Part shown: piece after piece, positions 24,484-34,978 of the stretch
How positions within the stretch are numbered: the first letter of the stretch is position 1
How the letters are laid out: each line of letters starts with the position of its first letter
From: Methylorubrum thiocyanatum
GTDB lineage: Bacteria; Pseudomonadota; Alphaproteobacteria; Rhizobiales; Beijerinckiaceae
Assembly (NCBI GenBank): GCA_014138645.1
Contig: JACJIB010000001.1
Span: 434,001 to 498,000 of the forward strand
DNA length: 64,000 nt
Direction: 5' to 3'
Program-made: the position numbers and the translations under genes
The notes under the pieces: model-generated
What the model saw: only the letters and a program-made list of their open reading frames with translations
What the model was told of the DNA's origin: nothing
Database searches by the model: none

Positions 24484-25464
24484 ATGGCGCATCGGCGCTC
24501 CGTCGTGGTCGGCTGCGGGGCGTACCTGCCCGAGACCGTCGTCACGAACACAGATCTCGCCGAGCGCGGGATCGAGACTTCCGACGAGTGGATCGTCCAG
24601 CGCACCGGAATCCGCCAGCGTCACATCGCGCGTCCCGACGAGACGACCTCGGTGCTCGGCACCCGCGCGGCGCGCGCGGCGCTCGACGAGGCCGGGCTCT
24701 CGCCCGCCGACATCGACCTCGTGATCTGCGCGACCTCGACGCCCGACCACACCTTTCCCTCCACCGCCACCCAGATCCAGGCGGCGCTCGGCATCGAGGG
24801 GGGCTTTGCCTTCGACCTTCAGGCCGTCTGTGCCGGCTTCGTCTACGCGGTCGCGACCGCCGACCGTTTCCTCGCCACGGGCGGCGCCAAGCGCGCCCTG
24901 GTGATCGGCGCCGAGACCTTCTCGCGCCTGCTCGACTGGGAGGACCGCACCACCTGCGTCCTGTTCGGCGACGGCGCGGGCGCCATCGTGCTGGAGGCCC
25001 GCGACGGCGAGGGCACCAACGCCGACCGCGGCGTGCTCGCGAGCTGCCTGCGCTCGGACGGGCGCCACCGGGCCAAGCTCTACGTCGATGGCGGACCCGG
25101 CTCGACCGGCACCACTGGCAAGCTGCGGATGGAGGGCCGCGAGGTGTTCCGCTTCGCCGTCGGCTCCGTCACCGACGTGATCGAGGAGGCCTTCCGTGCT
25201 TCGGGCACCACGGCGGACGACCTCGCCTGGTTCGTGCCGCATCAGGCCAACCGACGGATCATCGAGGCCTCGGCCGACAAGCTCGGCATCGCCCGCGAGA
25301 AGGTGGTGCTCACCGTCGACCGTCACGGCAACACTTCGGCCGCCTCGATCCCCCTGGCGCTCGACGCCGCCCGCCGCGACGGGCGCATCCGCGAGGGCGA
25401 CCTCGTGATGATCGAGGCGATCGGCGGCGGCTTCACCTGGGGGGCGGCGCTGCTGCGCTGGTAA
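24484..25464 (+). CDS. fabH: 3-oxoacyl-ACP synthase III (FabH)
   Basis: 326 residues. The full catalytic triad is visible: Cys116 (DLQAVCAGF), His253 (VPHQANRR) and Asn283 (RHGNTSAAS). The C-terminal [14 protein letters not shown] is also typical. It condenses acetyl-CoA with malonyl-ACP to start fatty acid synthesis. The gene begins 46 bases after plsX, with AAAGGGA upstream, so the two form an operon. Confidence 0.97.
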   Translation: MAHRRSVVVGCGAYLPETVVTNTDLAERGIETSDEWIVQRTGIRQRHIARPDETTSVLGTRAARAALDEAGLSPADIDLVICATSTPDHTFPSTATQIQAALGIEGGFAFDLQAVCAGFVYAVATADRFLATGGAKRALVIGAETFSRLLDWEDRTTCVLFGDGAGAIVLEARDGEGTNADRGVLASCLRSDGRHRAKLYVDGGPGSTGTTGKLRMEGREVFRFAVGSVTDVIEEAFRASGTTADDLAWFVPHQANRRIIEASADKLGIAREKVVLTVDRHGNTSAASIPLALDAARRDGRIREGDLVMIEAIGGGFTWGAALLRW

Positions 25465-25673
25465 CGCGAAGCGCGCCGGAGCCGGCTCTGGTTTTGTGTC
25501 AACCGCAAGGTTCTGTTGACCGTCGTCCCTCTGCCGATTAGCGTGTTCGATCATAGAGATACACGGCGAGATCCTGTTTCCGGGGGGCTCGCACGGCATT
25601 TGAGCGGAGATGGCATCCTCACGTCCTGAAGGGGCGGCATGGATGCCGAAAACTCGGCCCGAAGGGGGAGCGC

Positions 25674-26000
25674 ATGGCAGGCAAGACGGTCACACGCGCC
25701 GATTTGAGCGAGGCCGTTTACCAGCAGGTCGGCCTGTCGCGGGCCGAATCGGCCGCCCTGGTCGAGACGGTGCTCGGCGAGATCTGCAACTGCCTGTCCT
25801 CGGGCGAGACGGTGAAGCTCTCCTCGTTCGGCTCCTTCGTGGTGCGCTCCAAGGGCAAGCGCATCGGCCGCAATCCGAAGACCGGCGTCGAGGTCGAGAT
25901 CGAGCCGCGGCAGGTCATGGTGTTCAAGCCCTCGAACGTGCTCAAGGCCCGCATCAACGGCGGCCACGTCAACGGGCTCGACGCGGACGACGACGAGTGA
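25674..26000 (+). CDS. ihfA: Integration host factor subunit alpha
   Basis: 108 residues of the HU/IHF family. [24 protein letters not shown] forms the dimer helices, GFGS-like [22 protein letters not shown] carries the DNA-intercalating arm with RNPKTG at about 64-69, and [12 protein letters not shown] closes the arm. It bends DNA together with IhfB. The ATG at 25674 has GGGGGAG upstream. The 209-base upstream gap contains the sequence TTGTGTCAACCGCAAGG, possibly promoter DNA. Confidence 0.95.
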   Translation: MAGKTVTRADLSEAVYQQVGLSRAESAALVETVLGEICNCLSSGETVKLSSFGSFVVRSKGKRIGRNPKTGVEVEIEPRQVMVFKPSNVLKARINGGHVNGLDADDDE

Positions 26001-26053
26001 TCCGGCCGGCCCGTTCCGGCCCGCTCCCGCACAGATCGGTTTGAGGCGCTGCC

Positions 26054-26551
26054 ATGGGACTGCCGATGGGACTGCCGCTGGAATCATCCCCCGCCCTCGA
26101 AGCCTCCGCCGCCGACGAGCGCGGTGAGAAGAGTCCCGGCGCCTTCCGCACCATCACGGAAGTGTCCGAGGATCTCGGCGTGCCCCAGCACGTCCTGCGC
26201 TTCTGGGAGAGCCGGTTCAGCCAGATCAAGCCGACGAAGCGGGCCGGCGGCCGGCGCTACTATCGGCCGGAGGATGTCGATCTCATCCGGGGCGTGAGCT
26301 GCCTGCTGCGCGGAAAAGGCTACACGATCCGCGGGGCGCAGCGCGTCCTCAAGGAGAACGGCGTGCGCTTCGTCCAGGCGCTTGGCCGGGGCGAGGCCGA
26401 GGTCGGCGCGCCGATCGGGGCCGACCGGGACGAGGACAGCCTCGAGGCCGCCGCCGCGGACCGCCGGGCCCTCGAAGGAGCCCTTGCCGAACTGCGCGCC
26501 TGCCGGGCCCTGCTCGCGGGCCTCGACGAAGCCGATCACGAGACGGCCTGA
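26054..26551 (+). CDS. MerR family transcriptional regulator
   Basis: 165 residues. The winged-helix motif is at about 34-100: [25 protein letters not shown], then [33 protein letters not shown]. The C-terminal part is a short coiled coil. This is the MerR-like gene that regularly follows ihfA in alphaproteobacteria; its targets are not known. It has no cysteines in the effector part, so metal sensing is unlikely. Confidence 0.92.
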   Translation: MGLPMGLPLESSPALEASAADERGEKSPGAFRTITEVSEDLGVPQHVLRFWESRFSQIKPTKRAGGRRYYRPEDVDLIRGVSCLLRGKGYTIRGAQRVLKENGVRFVQALGRGEAEVGAPIGADRDEDSLEAAAADRRALEGALAELRACRALLAGLDEADHETA

Positions 26552-26560
26552 AGCCCGGTC

Positions 26561-26579
26561 GGCCGCGGCGCCCGCGGCC
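26561..26579 (+). terminator. Hairpin after the MerR gene
   Basis: GGCCGCGG (26561-26568), loop CGC, CCGCGGCC (26572-26579): a perfect 8-bp stem 10 bases after the stop. It lacks a T-run, so termination may be weak or need Rho. Confidence 0.45.
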
Positions 26580-26720
26580 TGTCTCCAAGCCTGGCGCCGA
26601 GCTCGACCGCAACTGGCTTGCGCGCAAGGTATTGGACTGCCTCACGGATTTCCGTTCGCTTCCGTGCCGTGACATGCACGGGCGACCTGAACTTTACCGG
26701 CGGATCGGCGTTGAGGCGCC

Positions 26721-27140
26721 ATGGCCCCCCCTCGCTCCCGGATGTCTCCGACCCAGGAACTCATCGCCCGCGTGATGCGGATCGTGCGCGCCTGCCCGGA
26801 GGCGGCCAATGAGGTTCTGGAATTAATGTTCCTCGTCAGCCAGATCGAGGCCGCGACCACCGTGGACCGGGAATATCGCGATGCCCGGCGGGTCATCAGC
26901 CGGTTGCGGGCGCCGCTCTGGGACATGGGGCCGGCCGATCGCGAGACTCTACTCAAGGCGGCCGACACCATCCGCCGGGTCTGCGACCTCGCCGACGGGG
27001 ACATCCCGCCCGCCCCCTTCGCCGATCTCGGTGAGCGCGAACGGGTCGAGAAGGCGTTGACCCAGGCGCTCGCCGGTCAGCTCGACGAGGCCCAGATTGC
27101 CCGCGTGGCCGGAACGGTGGCTGCGGCGCTTCAGCACTGA
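26721..27140 (+). CDS. Hypothetical helical protein
   Basis: 139 residues, not recognised. It is predicted to be all helical with a heptad-like acidic C-terminal half (ERERVEKALTQALAGQLDEAQIARVAG). No signal peptide, cysteines or membrane span. The ATG at 26721 has GAGG upstream; ATG 26742 is an alternative. It stands between the ihfA-merR pair and a secreted protein and may have its own promoter. Confidence 0.6.
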   Translation: MAPPRSRMSPTQELIARVMRIVRACPEAANEVLELMFLVSQIEAATTVDREYRDARRVISRLRAPLWDMGPADRETLLKAADTIRRVCDLADGDIPPAPFADLGERERVEKALTQALAGQLDEAQIARVAGTVAAALQH

Positions 27141-27313
27141 CCGGAGGCCATGCGACGCAGGTGGCCGGGCGGGTTCGGGGCGAGATTCGCGGCACGCAAG
27201 CCTCGACGTGGACGCGCACCCTCCCCACATCCCGGCTTGCGCCCTGCGGCGCCGCGGTCGGATCGCCCGGCCGATCGCCGGCGGGGCGCACGACGACGCT
27301 CAAGGAAACGCCG

Positions 27314-27814
27314 ATGGATCTGCCGACCTCCGCCGCGAAACCGATCGCGGCTCTGCCTGCCGCCCGTTCCGCTTCCGTTGCCGGTCCCCTTGCGGCCGCC
27401 GTTGCAGCCTCCTGGCTCTGCCTCGCCGGGCCGGCCCTCGCGCAGACCACCGTCACCCGCAGCGAGACGGTGCCGGCCGGCAAGCAGGCCCGCCTCGTGA
27501 TCGTGCCGAACCTGAAGAAGGATTGCTCCAGCGGCCCGATGCCGGAGATCAAGGTGGTGACGCCGCCGAAATCCGGCTCCCTCATCACCAAGGCCGGCAA
27601 GCTGAAGACGCCGGCCAAGTACCGGTGCCCGAACAAGGACGCCGAGGTCCAGGCGATCTTCTATCAGCCCAACAGCGGCTATACCGGTTCGGATGGCGTC
27701 GTGGTCGAGATCAAGAATTCCGACGGAGAGGTCGAGAAGCGCGACATCCGCATCACCGTCGACAAGGCCGGCGATAAGGCCAAGGACGAGAAGAAGAACG
27801 GCACCGATCTCTGA
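27314..27814 (+). CDS. Secreted hypothetical protein
   Basis: 166 residues. A signal peptide (cleavage near GPALAQ, residue about 44) precedes a beta-rich domain with two cysteines (KKDCSSGPMPE and YRCPNKD, about 25-35 residues apart) that could form a disulfide. GYTGSDGVVVEIKNSDGE near the end recalls Ig-like or cadherin-like repeats, and the tail is lysine-rich. ATG 27314 is chosen over longer frames because it opens the signal peptide; GGAAAC precedes it. Confidence 0.7.
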   Translation: MDLPTSAAKPIAALPAARSASVAGPLAAAVAASWLCLAGPALAQTTVTRSETVPAGKQARLVIVPNLKKDCSSGPMPEIKVVTPPKSGSLITKAGKLKTPAKYRCPNKDAEVQAIFYQPNSGYTGSDGVVVEIKNSDGEVEKRDIRITVDKAGDKAKDEKKNGTDL

Positions 27815-27839
27815 TCCGGAAGACCGTCACGGCGCGGCC

Positions 27840-27857
27840 TATATTGCGTCGCAGCAA
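27840..27857 (+). promoter_or_regulatory. TATATTGC...GCAGCAA element upstream of prkA
   Basis: TATATTGCGTCGCAGCAA matches the element at 14195-14212 at 15 of 18 positions and is likewise preceded by GGYC. It lies 207 bases before the prkA ATG and could be its promoter with a long leader. A near-perfect CtrA-like TTAA-N7-CTAA sits at 27912-27926. Confidence 0.35.
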
Positions 27858-27865
27858 TCTCGGGC

Positions 27866-27888
27866 GCTTCCGGCCTCAGGTCGGAAGC
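27866..27888 (+). terminator. Hairpin between the secreted-protein gene and prkA
   Basis: GCTTCCG (27866-27872) pairs with CGGAAGC (27882-27888), and the inner GCCT/AGGT extends the stem with one wobble. No T-run follows. It may end the upstream transcript or structure the prkA leader. Confidence 0.4.
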
Positions 27889-28063
27889 TGCGGTCACTTA
27901 TCCGAAGCCGGTTAAGCGCGCGCTAAATCCCGGCCAGCTCTGGGTGTGTCCCGTTTCACACGCAAGTCGGCCCTCCTGTGGGCGGTGCGACAAAACCCGC
28001 AATGTCAGTTGCGTTCCGCCCGAGACAGGATGAAGCTGTCATCAGCCTGAAGGGGGTGTTCGA

Positions 28064-30016
28064 ATGCCGCTGCACTCGACGAACGACCTGTTCCAGAGCT
28101 TCGCTCGCGGTTATGAAGCGCGCCGCGATACGGAGATGACGCTCTCCGAGTATCTCGAGGCCTGCCGCGACAATCCGCTGATGTACGCCTCCGCCGCCGA
28201 GCGCATCCTCGATGCGATCGGCCAGCCGGAGATGGTGGACACCGCCCGCGATTCCCGCCTCGGCCGGGTGTTCATGAACCGGACGATCCGGGTCTACCCG
28301 GCCTTCGCCGAGTTCTACGGCATGGAGGAGACGATCGAGCGGATCGTCTCGTTCTTCCGCCACGCCGCGCAAGGGTTGGAGGAGCGCAAGCAGATCCTCT
28401 ACCTGCTCGGCCCCGTCGGCGGCGGCAAGTCGTCGCTCGCCGAGCGCCTCAAGGCGCTGATGGAGGTCCATCCCGTCTACGTGCTCAAGGCCGGCGACGA
28501 GGTCTCCCCGGTCTTCGAGAGCCCGCTCGGCCTGTTCGATCCGGAGGCGATGGGCCGGGAGATCGAGGAGCGCTTCGGCATCCCGCGCCGCCGCCTCACC
28601 GGCCTGATGAGCCCCTGGGCCCTGAAGCGCCTCGACGAGTTCGACGGCGACATCTCCCGCTTCAAGGTGATCAAGGTGCGGCCCTCGCGCCTGCGCCAGA
28701 TCGCCATCGCCAAGACCGAGCCGGGCGACGAGAACAACCAGGACATCTCCTCGCTCGTCGGCAAGGTCGACATCCGCCGGCTCGAGACGCTGTCCCAGGC
28801 CGACCCGGACGCCTACTCCTATTCGGGCGGCCTCAACCGGGCGAACCAGGGCGTTCTCGAATTCGTCGAGATGTTCAAGGCGCCGATCAAGATGCTGCAT
28901 CCCCTGCTCACGGCGACGCAGGAGGGCAATTACGTCGGCACCGAGAATATCGGCGCGATCCCCTTCACCGGCGTGATCCTGGCGCACTCGAACGAGGCCG
29001 AGTGGCAGTCGTTCAAGACCAACAAGAACAACGAAGCCTTCATCGACCGTATCTACGTCATCAAGGTGCCCTACTGCCTCCGCGTCACGGAGGAGCAGCG
29101 CATCTACGACAAGCTGATCTCGAGCTCCGAACTGTCGCAGGCCGCCTGCGCCCCCGGCACGCTGGAGATGCTGGCCCGCTTCTCGGTGCTCTCGCGCCTG
29201 CGCGAGCACGCCAACTCGAACCTGTTCTCGAAGATGCGGGTCTATGACGGCGAGAGCCTCCGCGAGGTCGATCCCCGCGCCCGCTCGATGCAGGAATACA
29301 AGGACACCGCCGGTGTCGATGAGGGCATGGACGGGATCTCGACCCGCTTCGCCTTCAAGGTGCTGGCCGCGACCTTCAACCACGACACCACCGAGGTCTC
29401 GGCCGATCCGGTCCACCTGATGTACGTGCTGGAGCAGGCGATCCGGCGCGAGCAGCTGCCGCCGGAAACCGAGAAGCGCTACATGGAGTTCATCAAGACC
29501 GAACTCGCGCCGCGTTACGCCGAGTTCATCGGTCACGAGATCCAGAAGGCCTATCTCGAATCCTATCACGATTACGGCCAGAACCTGTTCGATCGCTATA
29601 TCGACTACGCCGACGCCTGGATCGAGGATCAGGACTTCAAGGATGCCGAGACCGGCCAGCTCCTCAACCGCGAACTCCTGAACCAGGAGCTGACCAAGAT
29701 CGAGAAGCCGGCGGGCATCGCCAACCCGAAGGACTTTCGCAACGAGGTGGTGAAGTTCGCCCTGCGCTCGCGGGCGCAGCACGGGGGGCGCAACCCCTCG
29801 TGGACATCCTACGAGAAGTTGCGCGAAGTGATCGAACGGCGGATGTTCTCTCAAGTCGAGGAACTGCTGCCCGTGATCTCGTTTGGCTCAAAGAAGGACA
29901 GCGAGACCGAGAAGAAGCACGGCGAGTTCGTCGACCGGATGACCGACCGGGGCTACACCGAGCGGCAGGTCCGGCGACTCGTGGAATGGTACATGCGTGT
30001 GAAGCAGGCGGGCTGA
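28064..30016 (+). CDS. prkA: PrkA-type serine protein kinase / AAA protein (YeaG)
   Basis: 650 residues. An AAA ATPase domain with Walker A GPVGGGKS at 116-123 is followed by the PrkA C-terminal kinase-like region (TELAPRYAEFIGHEIQKAYLESYHDYGQNLFDRY). First of three genes matching E. coli yeaG-yeaH-ycgB, known there for roles in stationary phase, sustained nitrogen starvation and other stress. The ATG at 28064 has AAGGGGGTG upstream. Confidence 0.95.
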   Translation: MPLHSTNDLFQSFARGYEARRDTEMTLSEYLEACRDNPLMYASAAERILDAIGQPEMVDTARDSRLGRVFMNRTIRVYPAFAEFYGMEETIERIVSFFRHAAQGLEERKQILYLLGPVGGGKSSLAERLKALMEVHPVYVLKAGDEVSPVFESPLGLFDPEAMGREIEERFGIPRRRLTGLMSPWALKRLDEFDGDISRFKVIKVRPSRLRQIAIAKTEPGDENNQDISSLVGKVDIRRLETLSQADPDAYSYSGGLNRANQGVLEFVEMFKAPIKMLHPLLTATQEGNYVGTENIGAIPFTGVILAHSNEAEWQSFKTNKNNEAFIDRIYVIKVPYCLRVTEEQRIYDKLISSSELSQAACAPGTLEMLARFSVLSRLREHANSNLFSKMRVYDGESLREVDPRARSMQEYKDTAGVDEGMDGISTRFAFKVLAATFNHDTTEVSADPVHLMYVLEQAIRREQLPPETEKRYMEFIKTELAPRYAEFIGHEIQKAYLESYHDYGQNLFDRYIDYADAWIEDQDFKDAETGQLLNRELLNQELTKIEKPAGIANPKDFRNEVVKFALRSRAQHGGRNPSWTSYEKLREVIERRMFSQVEELLPVISFGSKKDSETEKKHGEFVDRMTDRGYTERQVRRLVEWYMRVKQAG

Positions 30017-30106
30017 GGCGGGCTTTCGGCCCTCCGGCATCCGCCGCAACTCCCGCACCTTTGTCCCTCGACCAGGGACGTGAGACTAGGCGCTGAGCGA
30101 CCCCGG

Positions 30107-31405
30107 ATGCACATCGTCGACCGTCGGCTCAATCCAGGTGGGAAGAGCCTCCCGAACCGCCAGCGCTTCCTGCGCCGGGTCAAGGACGTCGCGCAGCGCG
30201 CGGTTCGGGAATCCGCCCGCGAGAAGGATATCAAGAACCTCGGCAAGGACGGGCGCATCTCCGTGCCCGGCGACGGGGTGCGCGAGCCGCGCTTCTCCCG
30301 TCAGCCCGGCACCGGGCATCAAGACTACATCCTGCCCGGTAACAAGACCTACGTGGAGGGCGACCGCATCGAGCGCCCGCCGGGCGGCGGGGGCGGCGGC
30401 GGTTCCGGGGAAGGCGGCGAGGGCGGCGAGAACAGCGAGGACGCCTTCCACTTCGTCCTGACGCGCGAGGAATTCCTCGATCTCTTCCTCGAAGACCTCG
30501 AACTGCCCGATCTCGCCAAGCGCCGCCTCGCGGTGGTCGAGACGGAAGGGTTGCGCCGGGCCGGCTACACGGTCTCGGGCTCGCCGGCCAACCTCGCTTT
30601 GTCGCGCACGCTGCGCAATTCCATGTCCCGGCGCATCGCCCTCAAGCGGCCGAAGCTGGAGGAGGTGGCGGCGCTGGAGGCCGAGATCGCCGCGGCCGAA
30701 GCGGGCAACGATCCGCGCCTCCCCGACCTGCAGCTCAAGCTCACGGCCCTGCGCGAGCGCTCCAAGCGCATCCCCTACGTCGATCCGATCGACCTGCGCT
30801 TCCGCCGCTTCGAGCCCTATCCGAAGCCGATCGCGCAAGCCGTGATGTTCTGCCTGATGGACGTCTCGGGCTCGATGACCGAGCACATGAAGGATCTGGC
30901 CAAGCGGTTCTACATCCTGCTGCACATCTTCCTGACGCGCCGCTACAAGCACGTCGAGATCGTCTTCATCCGCCACACCGACAAGGCGACGGAGGTGGAC
31001 GAGGAGACCTTCTTCGGCTCCCGCGAGACCGGCGGCACGCTGGTGTCCTCGGCGCTGGTCGAGATGAAGCGCATCGTCACCGAGCGCTACTCGCCGGACG
31101 ACTGGAACATCTACGCGGCGCAGGCCTCGGACGGCGACAACGTCTCCTCCGACGGGCCGACCTCGACGGAATTGCTGCGCGCGCACATCCTGCCCGCCTG
31201 CCAGCACTTCGCCTATCTGGAGGTCGGCGACGAGAACGGCCCGCGCGCCGGCTTCGTCGAGCACCGCACCACCCTGTGGCGGACCTACGAGGCCCTGGCC
31301 AAGGCCGGCGAGCCGCTCGCCATGCGCAAGGTCAACCACCGCCGCGACATCTACCCCGTGTTCCGCGAACTGTTCGGCCGCAAGGACGCACGGGCGGAGG
31401 CGTGA
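30107..31405 (+). CDS. yeaH: DUF444 / YeaH protein with von Willebrand-type domain
   Basis: 432 residues. MHIVDRRLNPGGKSLPNRQRFLRR opens the family, a glycine-rich linker follows at about 92-108, and the C-terminal half contains a MIDAS-like metal site (LMDVSGSM, about 250-257). YeaH and YeaG interact in enterobacteria. The 90-base gap to prkA contains no clear terminator. CCCTCTCC/GGGGAGGG just after the stop can form a weak hairpin before spoVR. Confidence 0.94.
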   Translation: MHIVDRRLNPGGKSLPNRQRFLRRVKDVAQRAVRESAREKDIKNLGKDGRISVPGDGVREPRFSRQPGTGHQDYILPGNKTYVEGDRIERPPGGGGGGGSGEGGEGGENSEDAFHFVLTREEFLDLFLEDLELPDLAKRRLAVVETEGLRRAGYTVSGSPANLALSRTLRNSMSRRIALKRPKLEEVAALEAEIAAAEAGNDPRLPDLQLKLTALRERSKRIPYVDPIDLRFRRFEPYPKPIAQAVMFCLMDVSGSMTEHMKDLAKRFYILLHIFLTRRYKHVEIVFIRHTDKATEVDEETFFGSRETGGTLVSSALVEMKRIVTERYSPDDWNIYAAQASDGDNVSSDGPTSTELLRAHILPACQHFAYLEVGDENGPRAGFVEHRTTLWRTYEALAKAGEPLAMRKVNHRRDIYPVFRELFGRKDARAEA

Positions 31406-31460
31406 GGTGATTTCCCTCTCCGCAAAGGGGAGGGGAGGTTAGGTCGAGAAGGATCCTCGC

Positions 31461-33032
31461 ATGGTCGCGAGCCTGAGCCGCACGAAGTCCACCGCCCCCA
31501 AACCGGGCGAGTTGCTGTTTTCCGGCAACGACTGGGATTTCGAGACGATCCGGTGCATCCACGATGCCTGCGAGGCCGTGGCCGGGCCGGAACTCGGTCT
31601 GTCGTGGTATCCGAACCAGATCGAGATCATCACCGCCGAGCAGATGCTCGACGCCTATGCCTCGATCGGCATGCCGCTGTTCTACAAGCACTGGTCCTTC
31701 GGCAAGCACTTCGCCCAGCAGGAGGCGAGCTACCGCCGCGGCCTGATGGGGCTCGCCTACGAGATCGTCATCAACTCCGACCCGTGCATCTCCTACGTGA
31801 TGGAGGAGAACACGGCGACGATGCAGACGCTGGTGATCGCCCACGCCGCCTTCGGCCACAACCACTTCTTCAAGAACAACTATCTGTTCCGCCAGTGGAC
31901 CGACGCGGAGGGCATCCTCGACTATCTCGACTTCGCCAAGGGCTACATCGCCCGCTGCGAGGAGCGCTACGGGCATCAGGCGGTCGAGCACGTCCTCGAC
32001 GCCGCCCATGCCCTGATGAGCCAGGGCGTCCACCGCTATCCCCGCAAGAAGCGGCCGGATCTGGCGTCCGAGCAGCGGCGCGAGCGCGAGCGCGAGGAGC
32101 ACGGCGAGCAGATCTACAACGACCTCTGGCGCACCCTGCCGGCCAAGGCCGGCGCGGCCAAGGGCGATCCGGCGCTGGAGCGGCGCAAGGCGCTGCTCGA
32201 ACTGCCGCAGGAGAACATCCTCTACTTCCTGGAGAAGGTGGCCCCGCGCCTGCGGCCCTGGCAGCGCGAGATTCTTCGGATCGTCCGGCTGGTGGCGCAG
32301 TACTTCTACCCGCAGCGCCAGACCAAGGTGATGAACGAGGGCTGCGCCACCTACTGCCACTACCGGATCATGAACGCGCTCTCGCAGAAGGGGCAGCTCA
32401 GCGAAGCGGCCTATCTCGAGTTCCTGACCTCGCACACCAACGTCATCCGCCAGCCGAACTACGACGACCGCTCCTTCGGCGGCCACAACCCGTACGCGCT
32501 GGGCTTTGCCATGATGCAGGACATCGCCCGCATCGTGGAGCAGCCGAGCCAAGAGGACCGCGAGTGGTTCCCCGACATCGCCGGCACCGGCGATGCCATG
32601 GCGGTGCTGCGCGACTGCTGGGAAAATTATCGCGACGAGAGCTTCATCGCCCAGTTTCTCAGCCCGAAGCTGATGCGCGACATGCGCCTGTTCCACGTGG
32701 TGGACGATCCCGACGAGCCGGAGATGCGGGTCGAGGCGATCCACGACGAGCGCGGCTACCGCAAGATGCGCCGCTCCTTCGCCCGGCAATACGACGTGGC
32801 GTGGCTCGACCCCGATATCGAGGTGGTGGATGTCGATCTGGAGGGCGACCGCCGGCTCATCCTCCACCACAAGGCGCTCAACCGCATCACCCTGCAGCGG
32901 GAGGATGCCCGGCGGGTGCTCCAGCACCTCGCCGACCTCTGGGGCTATGACGCAGTGCTCAAGGAGGTCGATCCGGCGACCGGCGCGGTGCTGGTCGAGC
33001 ACTCGGCGAGCGCGCGCCCGATTTTTTTCTGA
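31461..33032 (+). CDS. spoVR: SpoVR family protein (YcgB)
   Basis: 523 residues of the SpoVR family. Characteristic runs include NDWDFETIRCIHDACEAV (about 25), KHWSFGKHF, MEENTATMQTLVIAHAAFGHNHFFKNN (about 113-139) and MNEGCATYCHYRIMNAL (about 292). The histidines and glutamates suggest a metal site, but the activity is unknown. In Bacillus SpoVR affects the spore cortex; in Gram-negatives the gene travels with yeaG-yeaH. It ends 6 bases from the purN stop, convergently. Confidence 0.95.
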   Translation: MVASLSRTKSTAPKPGELLFSGNDWDFETIRCIHDACEAVAGPELGLSWYPNQIEIITAEQMLDAYASIGMPLFYKHWSFGKHFAQQEASYRRGLMGLAYEIVINSDPCISYVMEENTATMQTLVIAHAAFGHNHFFKNNYLFRQWTDAEGILDYLDFAKGYIARCEERYGHQAVEHVLDAAHALMSQGVHRYPRKKRPDLASEQRREREREEHGEQIYNDLWRTLPAKAGAAKGDPALERRKALLELPQENILYFLEKVAPRLRPWQREILRIVRLVAQYFYPQRQTKVMNEGCATYCHYRIMNALSQKGQLSEAAYLEFLTSHTNVIRQPNYDDRSFGGHNPYALGFAMMQDIARIVEQPSQEDREWFPDIAGTGDAMAVLRDCWENYRDESFIAQFLSPKLMRDMRLFHVVDDPDEPEMRVEAIHDERGYRKMRRSFARQYDVAWLDPDIEVVDVDLEGDRRLILHHKALNRITLQREDARRVLQHLADLWGYDAVLKEVDPATGAVLVEHSASARPIFF

Positions 33033-33038
33033 ATCTTC

Positions 33039-33698
33039 TTACAGCGAGAGGATCGCGGCCCCGGCGTCGCGCGCCTGCGCGGTGAAGCGCACGCGGCCCT
33101 CTTCCAGCACGGCGCCGCCGCCCGCGATCAGGGCGAGCGCGGCCGGGTAGAGCCGGTGCTCCTGCACGATGACCCGGGCGCTCAGCGTGTCGGCGTCGTC
33201 GCCCGGCAGGACGGGCACCGCGGCCTGCGCCACGATCGGCCCGGCATCGAGTTCCGGCACGACGTAATGCACGGTGCAGCCGTGCAGCCGCACCCCGGCC
33301 TCCAGGGCGCGCTCATGGGTGTGCGTCCCCTTGAACAGCGGCAGCAGCGAGGGATGGATGTTGATCATCCGCCCCGCCCAAGCCTCGACGAAGGCGTCGG
33401 TGAGGATGCGCATGAAGCCGGCGAGCACGATCAGCTCGATCCCAGCCCCCTCCAGTTCCGCCTGGAGCGCGGCGTCGAAGCCGGCGCGGTCGGGGAACGC
33501 CTTGTGGTCGATGGCGCGCGCCGGGATGCCCGCCGCCCGCGCGCGGTCGAGGCCGGCGGCGTCGGGGCGGTTCGAGAGCACGAGCACGATCTCGGCCGGA
33601 TAATCGGGGGCGCGCGCCGCCTCGATCAGCGAGACCATGTTCGAGCCGCGGCCCGAAATCAGGATCGCGACGCGTTTTTTCTCGACCTTTGCGCTCAC
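33039..33698 (-). CDS. purN: Phosphoribosylglycinamide formyltransferase
   Basis: 219 residues. ISGRGSNM (about 14-21), the catalytic segment [14 protein letters not shown] (Asn-x-His, about 110) and [15 protein letters not shown] with the catalytic Asp are all present. It transfers formyl from 10-formyl-THF to GAR in purine synthesis. Its start overlaps the purM stop by 4 bases, so the pair is coupled. Confidence 0.97.
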   Translation of the reverse strand: MSAKVEKKRVAILISGRGSNMVSLIEAARAPDYPAEIVLVLSNRPDAAGLDRARAAGIPARAIDHKAFPDRAGFDAALQAELEGAGIELIVLAGFMRILTDAFVEAWAGRMINIHPSLLPLFKGTHTHERALEAGVRLHGCTVHYVVPELDAGPIVAQAAVPVLPGDDADTLSARVIVQEHRLYPAALALIAGGGAVLEEGRVRFTAQARDAGAAILSL

Positions 33699-34762
33699 AG
33701 GGCGAGCTGCCCCGTGAACGTCACCGGCTCCGCACCCCGCTCGGTGATCTGCCCGAGCCGGACCGGCGCCTCGCCGGCCTCCGTCAGTGCGTCGGCCACG
33801 GCGTCGGCGGCGTCGGCGGCGGCGACCACCACCATGCCGATGCCGCAGTTGAAGGTGCGCAGCATCTCGGACTCCGCGACCCCGCCCTCACGCGCCAGCC
33901 AGCCGAAGACCGGCGGCACGGCAATCGCCGAGAGGTCGATGTCGATGCCGACGCCCTCGGGCAGGACGCGGGGGAGGTTGTCGGGGAAGCCGCCGCCGGT
34001 GATGTGGGCGAGCGCCTTGATGCCGCCGGCCCGCTTCAACGCGGCGAGCAGCGGCTTCACGTAGATTCGGGTCGGTTCCAGCAGCGCCTCGCCGAGGCTG
34101 CGGCCGGGGGCGAACGGCGCGTCGGCATCCCAACCGAGCCCGGTCTTGGCCACGATGCGGCGCACCAGCGAGAAGCCGTTCGAGTGCACGCCCGAGGAGG
34201 GCAGGCCGAGCACGACGTCGCCGGGCAGGATGCCGGGGCGCGGCAGCAGCGTGCCGCGCTCGGCCGCGCCCACCGAGAAGCCGGCCAGATCGTAGTCGGC
34301 GCCGTCATAGAGGCCCGGCATCTCGGCGGTCTCTCCGCCGATCAAGGCGCAGCCCGCCTGCCGGCAGCCCTCGGCGATGCCGCGGACGATATCGGCACCG
34401 ACGCCGGGCACCAGCTTTCCGGTAGCGTAGTAGTCGAGGAAGAACAGCGGCTCGGCGCCCTGGACGATGATGTCGTTGACGCACATCGCCACGAGGTCGA
34501 TGCCGATCGTGTCGTGGCGCCCGGTCTCGATCGCGATCTTCACCTTGGTGCCGACGCCGTCATTGGCGGCCACTAGGATGGCGTCCTTGAAGCCCGCGGC
34601 CTTGAGGTCGAACAGCCCGCCGAAGCCGCCGATCTCCGCATCCGCCCCCGGCCGGCGCGTGGACCGCACCAGCGGCTTGATCGTCTCGACGAGCGCGTTG
34701 CCCGCGTCGATGTCGACACCGGCCTGCGCGTAGGTTAGCCCGTTCCCGTCCTGCGCCGTCAT
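33695..34762 (-). CDS. purM: Phosphoribosylformylglycinamidine cyclo-ligase
   Basis: 355 residues. [13 protein letters not shown] at the start, [41 protein letters not shown] (about 95-123) and [14 protein letters not shown] are PurM signatures. It makes AIR from FGAM with ATP. Divergent from the perM-like gene with a 216-base shared upstream region; purN follows directly. Confidence 0.97.
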   Translation of the reverse strand: MTAQDGNGLTYAQAGVDIDAGNALVETIKPLVRSTRRPGADAEIGGFGGLFDLKAAGFKDAILVAANDGVGTKVKIAIETGRHDTIGIDLVAMCVNDIIVQGAEPLFFLDYYATGKLVPGVGADIVRGIAEGCRQAGCALIGGETAEMPGLYDGADYDLAGFSVGAAERGTLLPRPGILPGDVVLGLPSSGVHSNGFSLVRRIVAKTGLGWDADAPFAPGRSLGEALLEPTRIYVKPLLAALKRAGGIKALAHITGGGFPDNLPRVLPEGVGIDIDLSAIAVPPVFGWLAREGGVAESEMLRTFNCGIGMVVVAAADAADAVADALTEAGEAPVRLGQITERGAEPVTFTGQLAL

Positions 34763-34978
34763 CGCCGCCCCGTCGTCCGGTCTTCGTTGGTCATACGGAA
34801 ACCCGCTGCCACATCGCGGCGCGATTGGCCACTGTCACCGGTGCAAGGCGACCTGTTCAGGCACAGCATCATACGTTCCATCGTCAGAAAACGCGGGTCG
34901 CCTTGACCGCGAAGGCCACGCTTCCCACTCTCCGGCTTGCGGAAAAGACGACGCGAAAAGACGACAGAGGGGGCCTCG

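Noticed and set aside
26552-26720. tRNA-Pro often found near ihfA-merR
   Set aside because: No cloverleaf or CCA-like end is visible; only a GC hairpin at 26561-26579.
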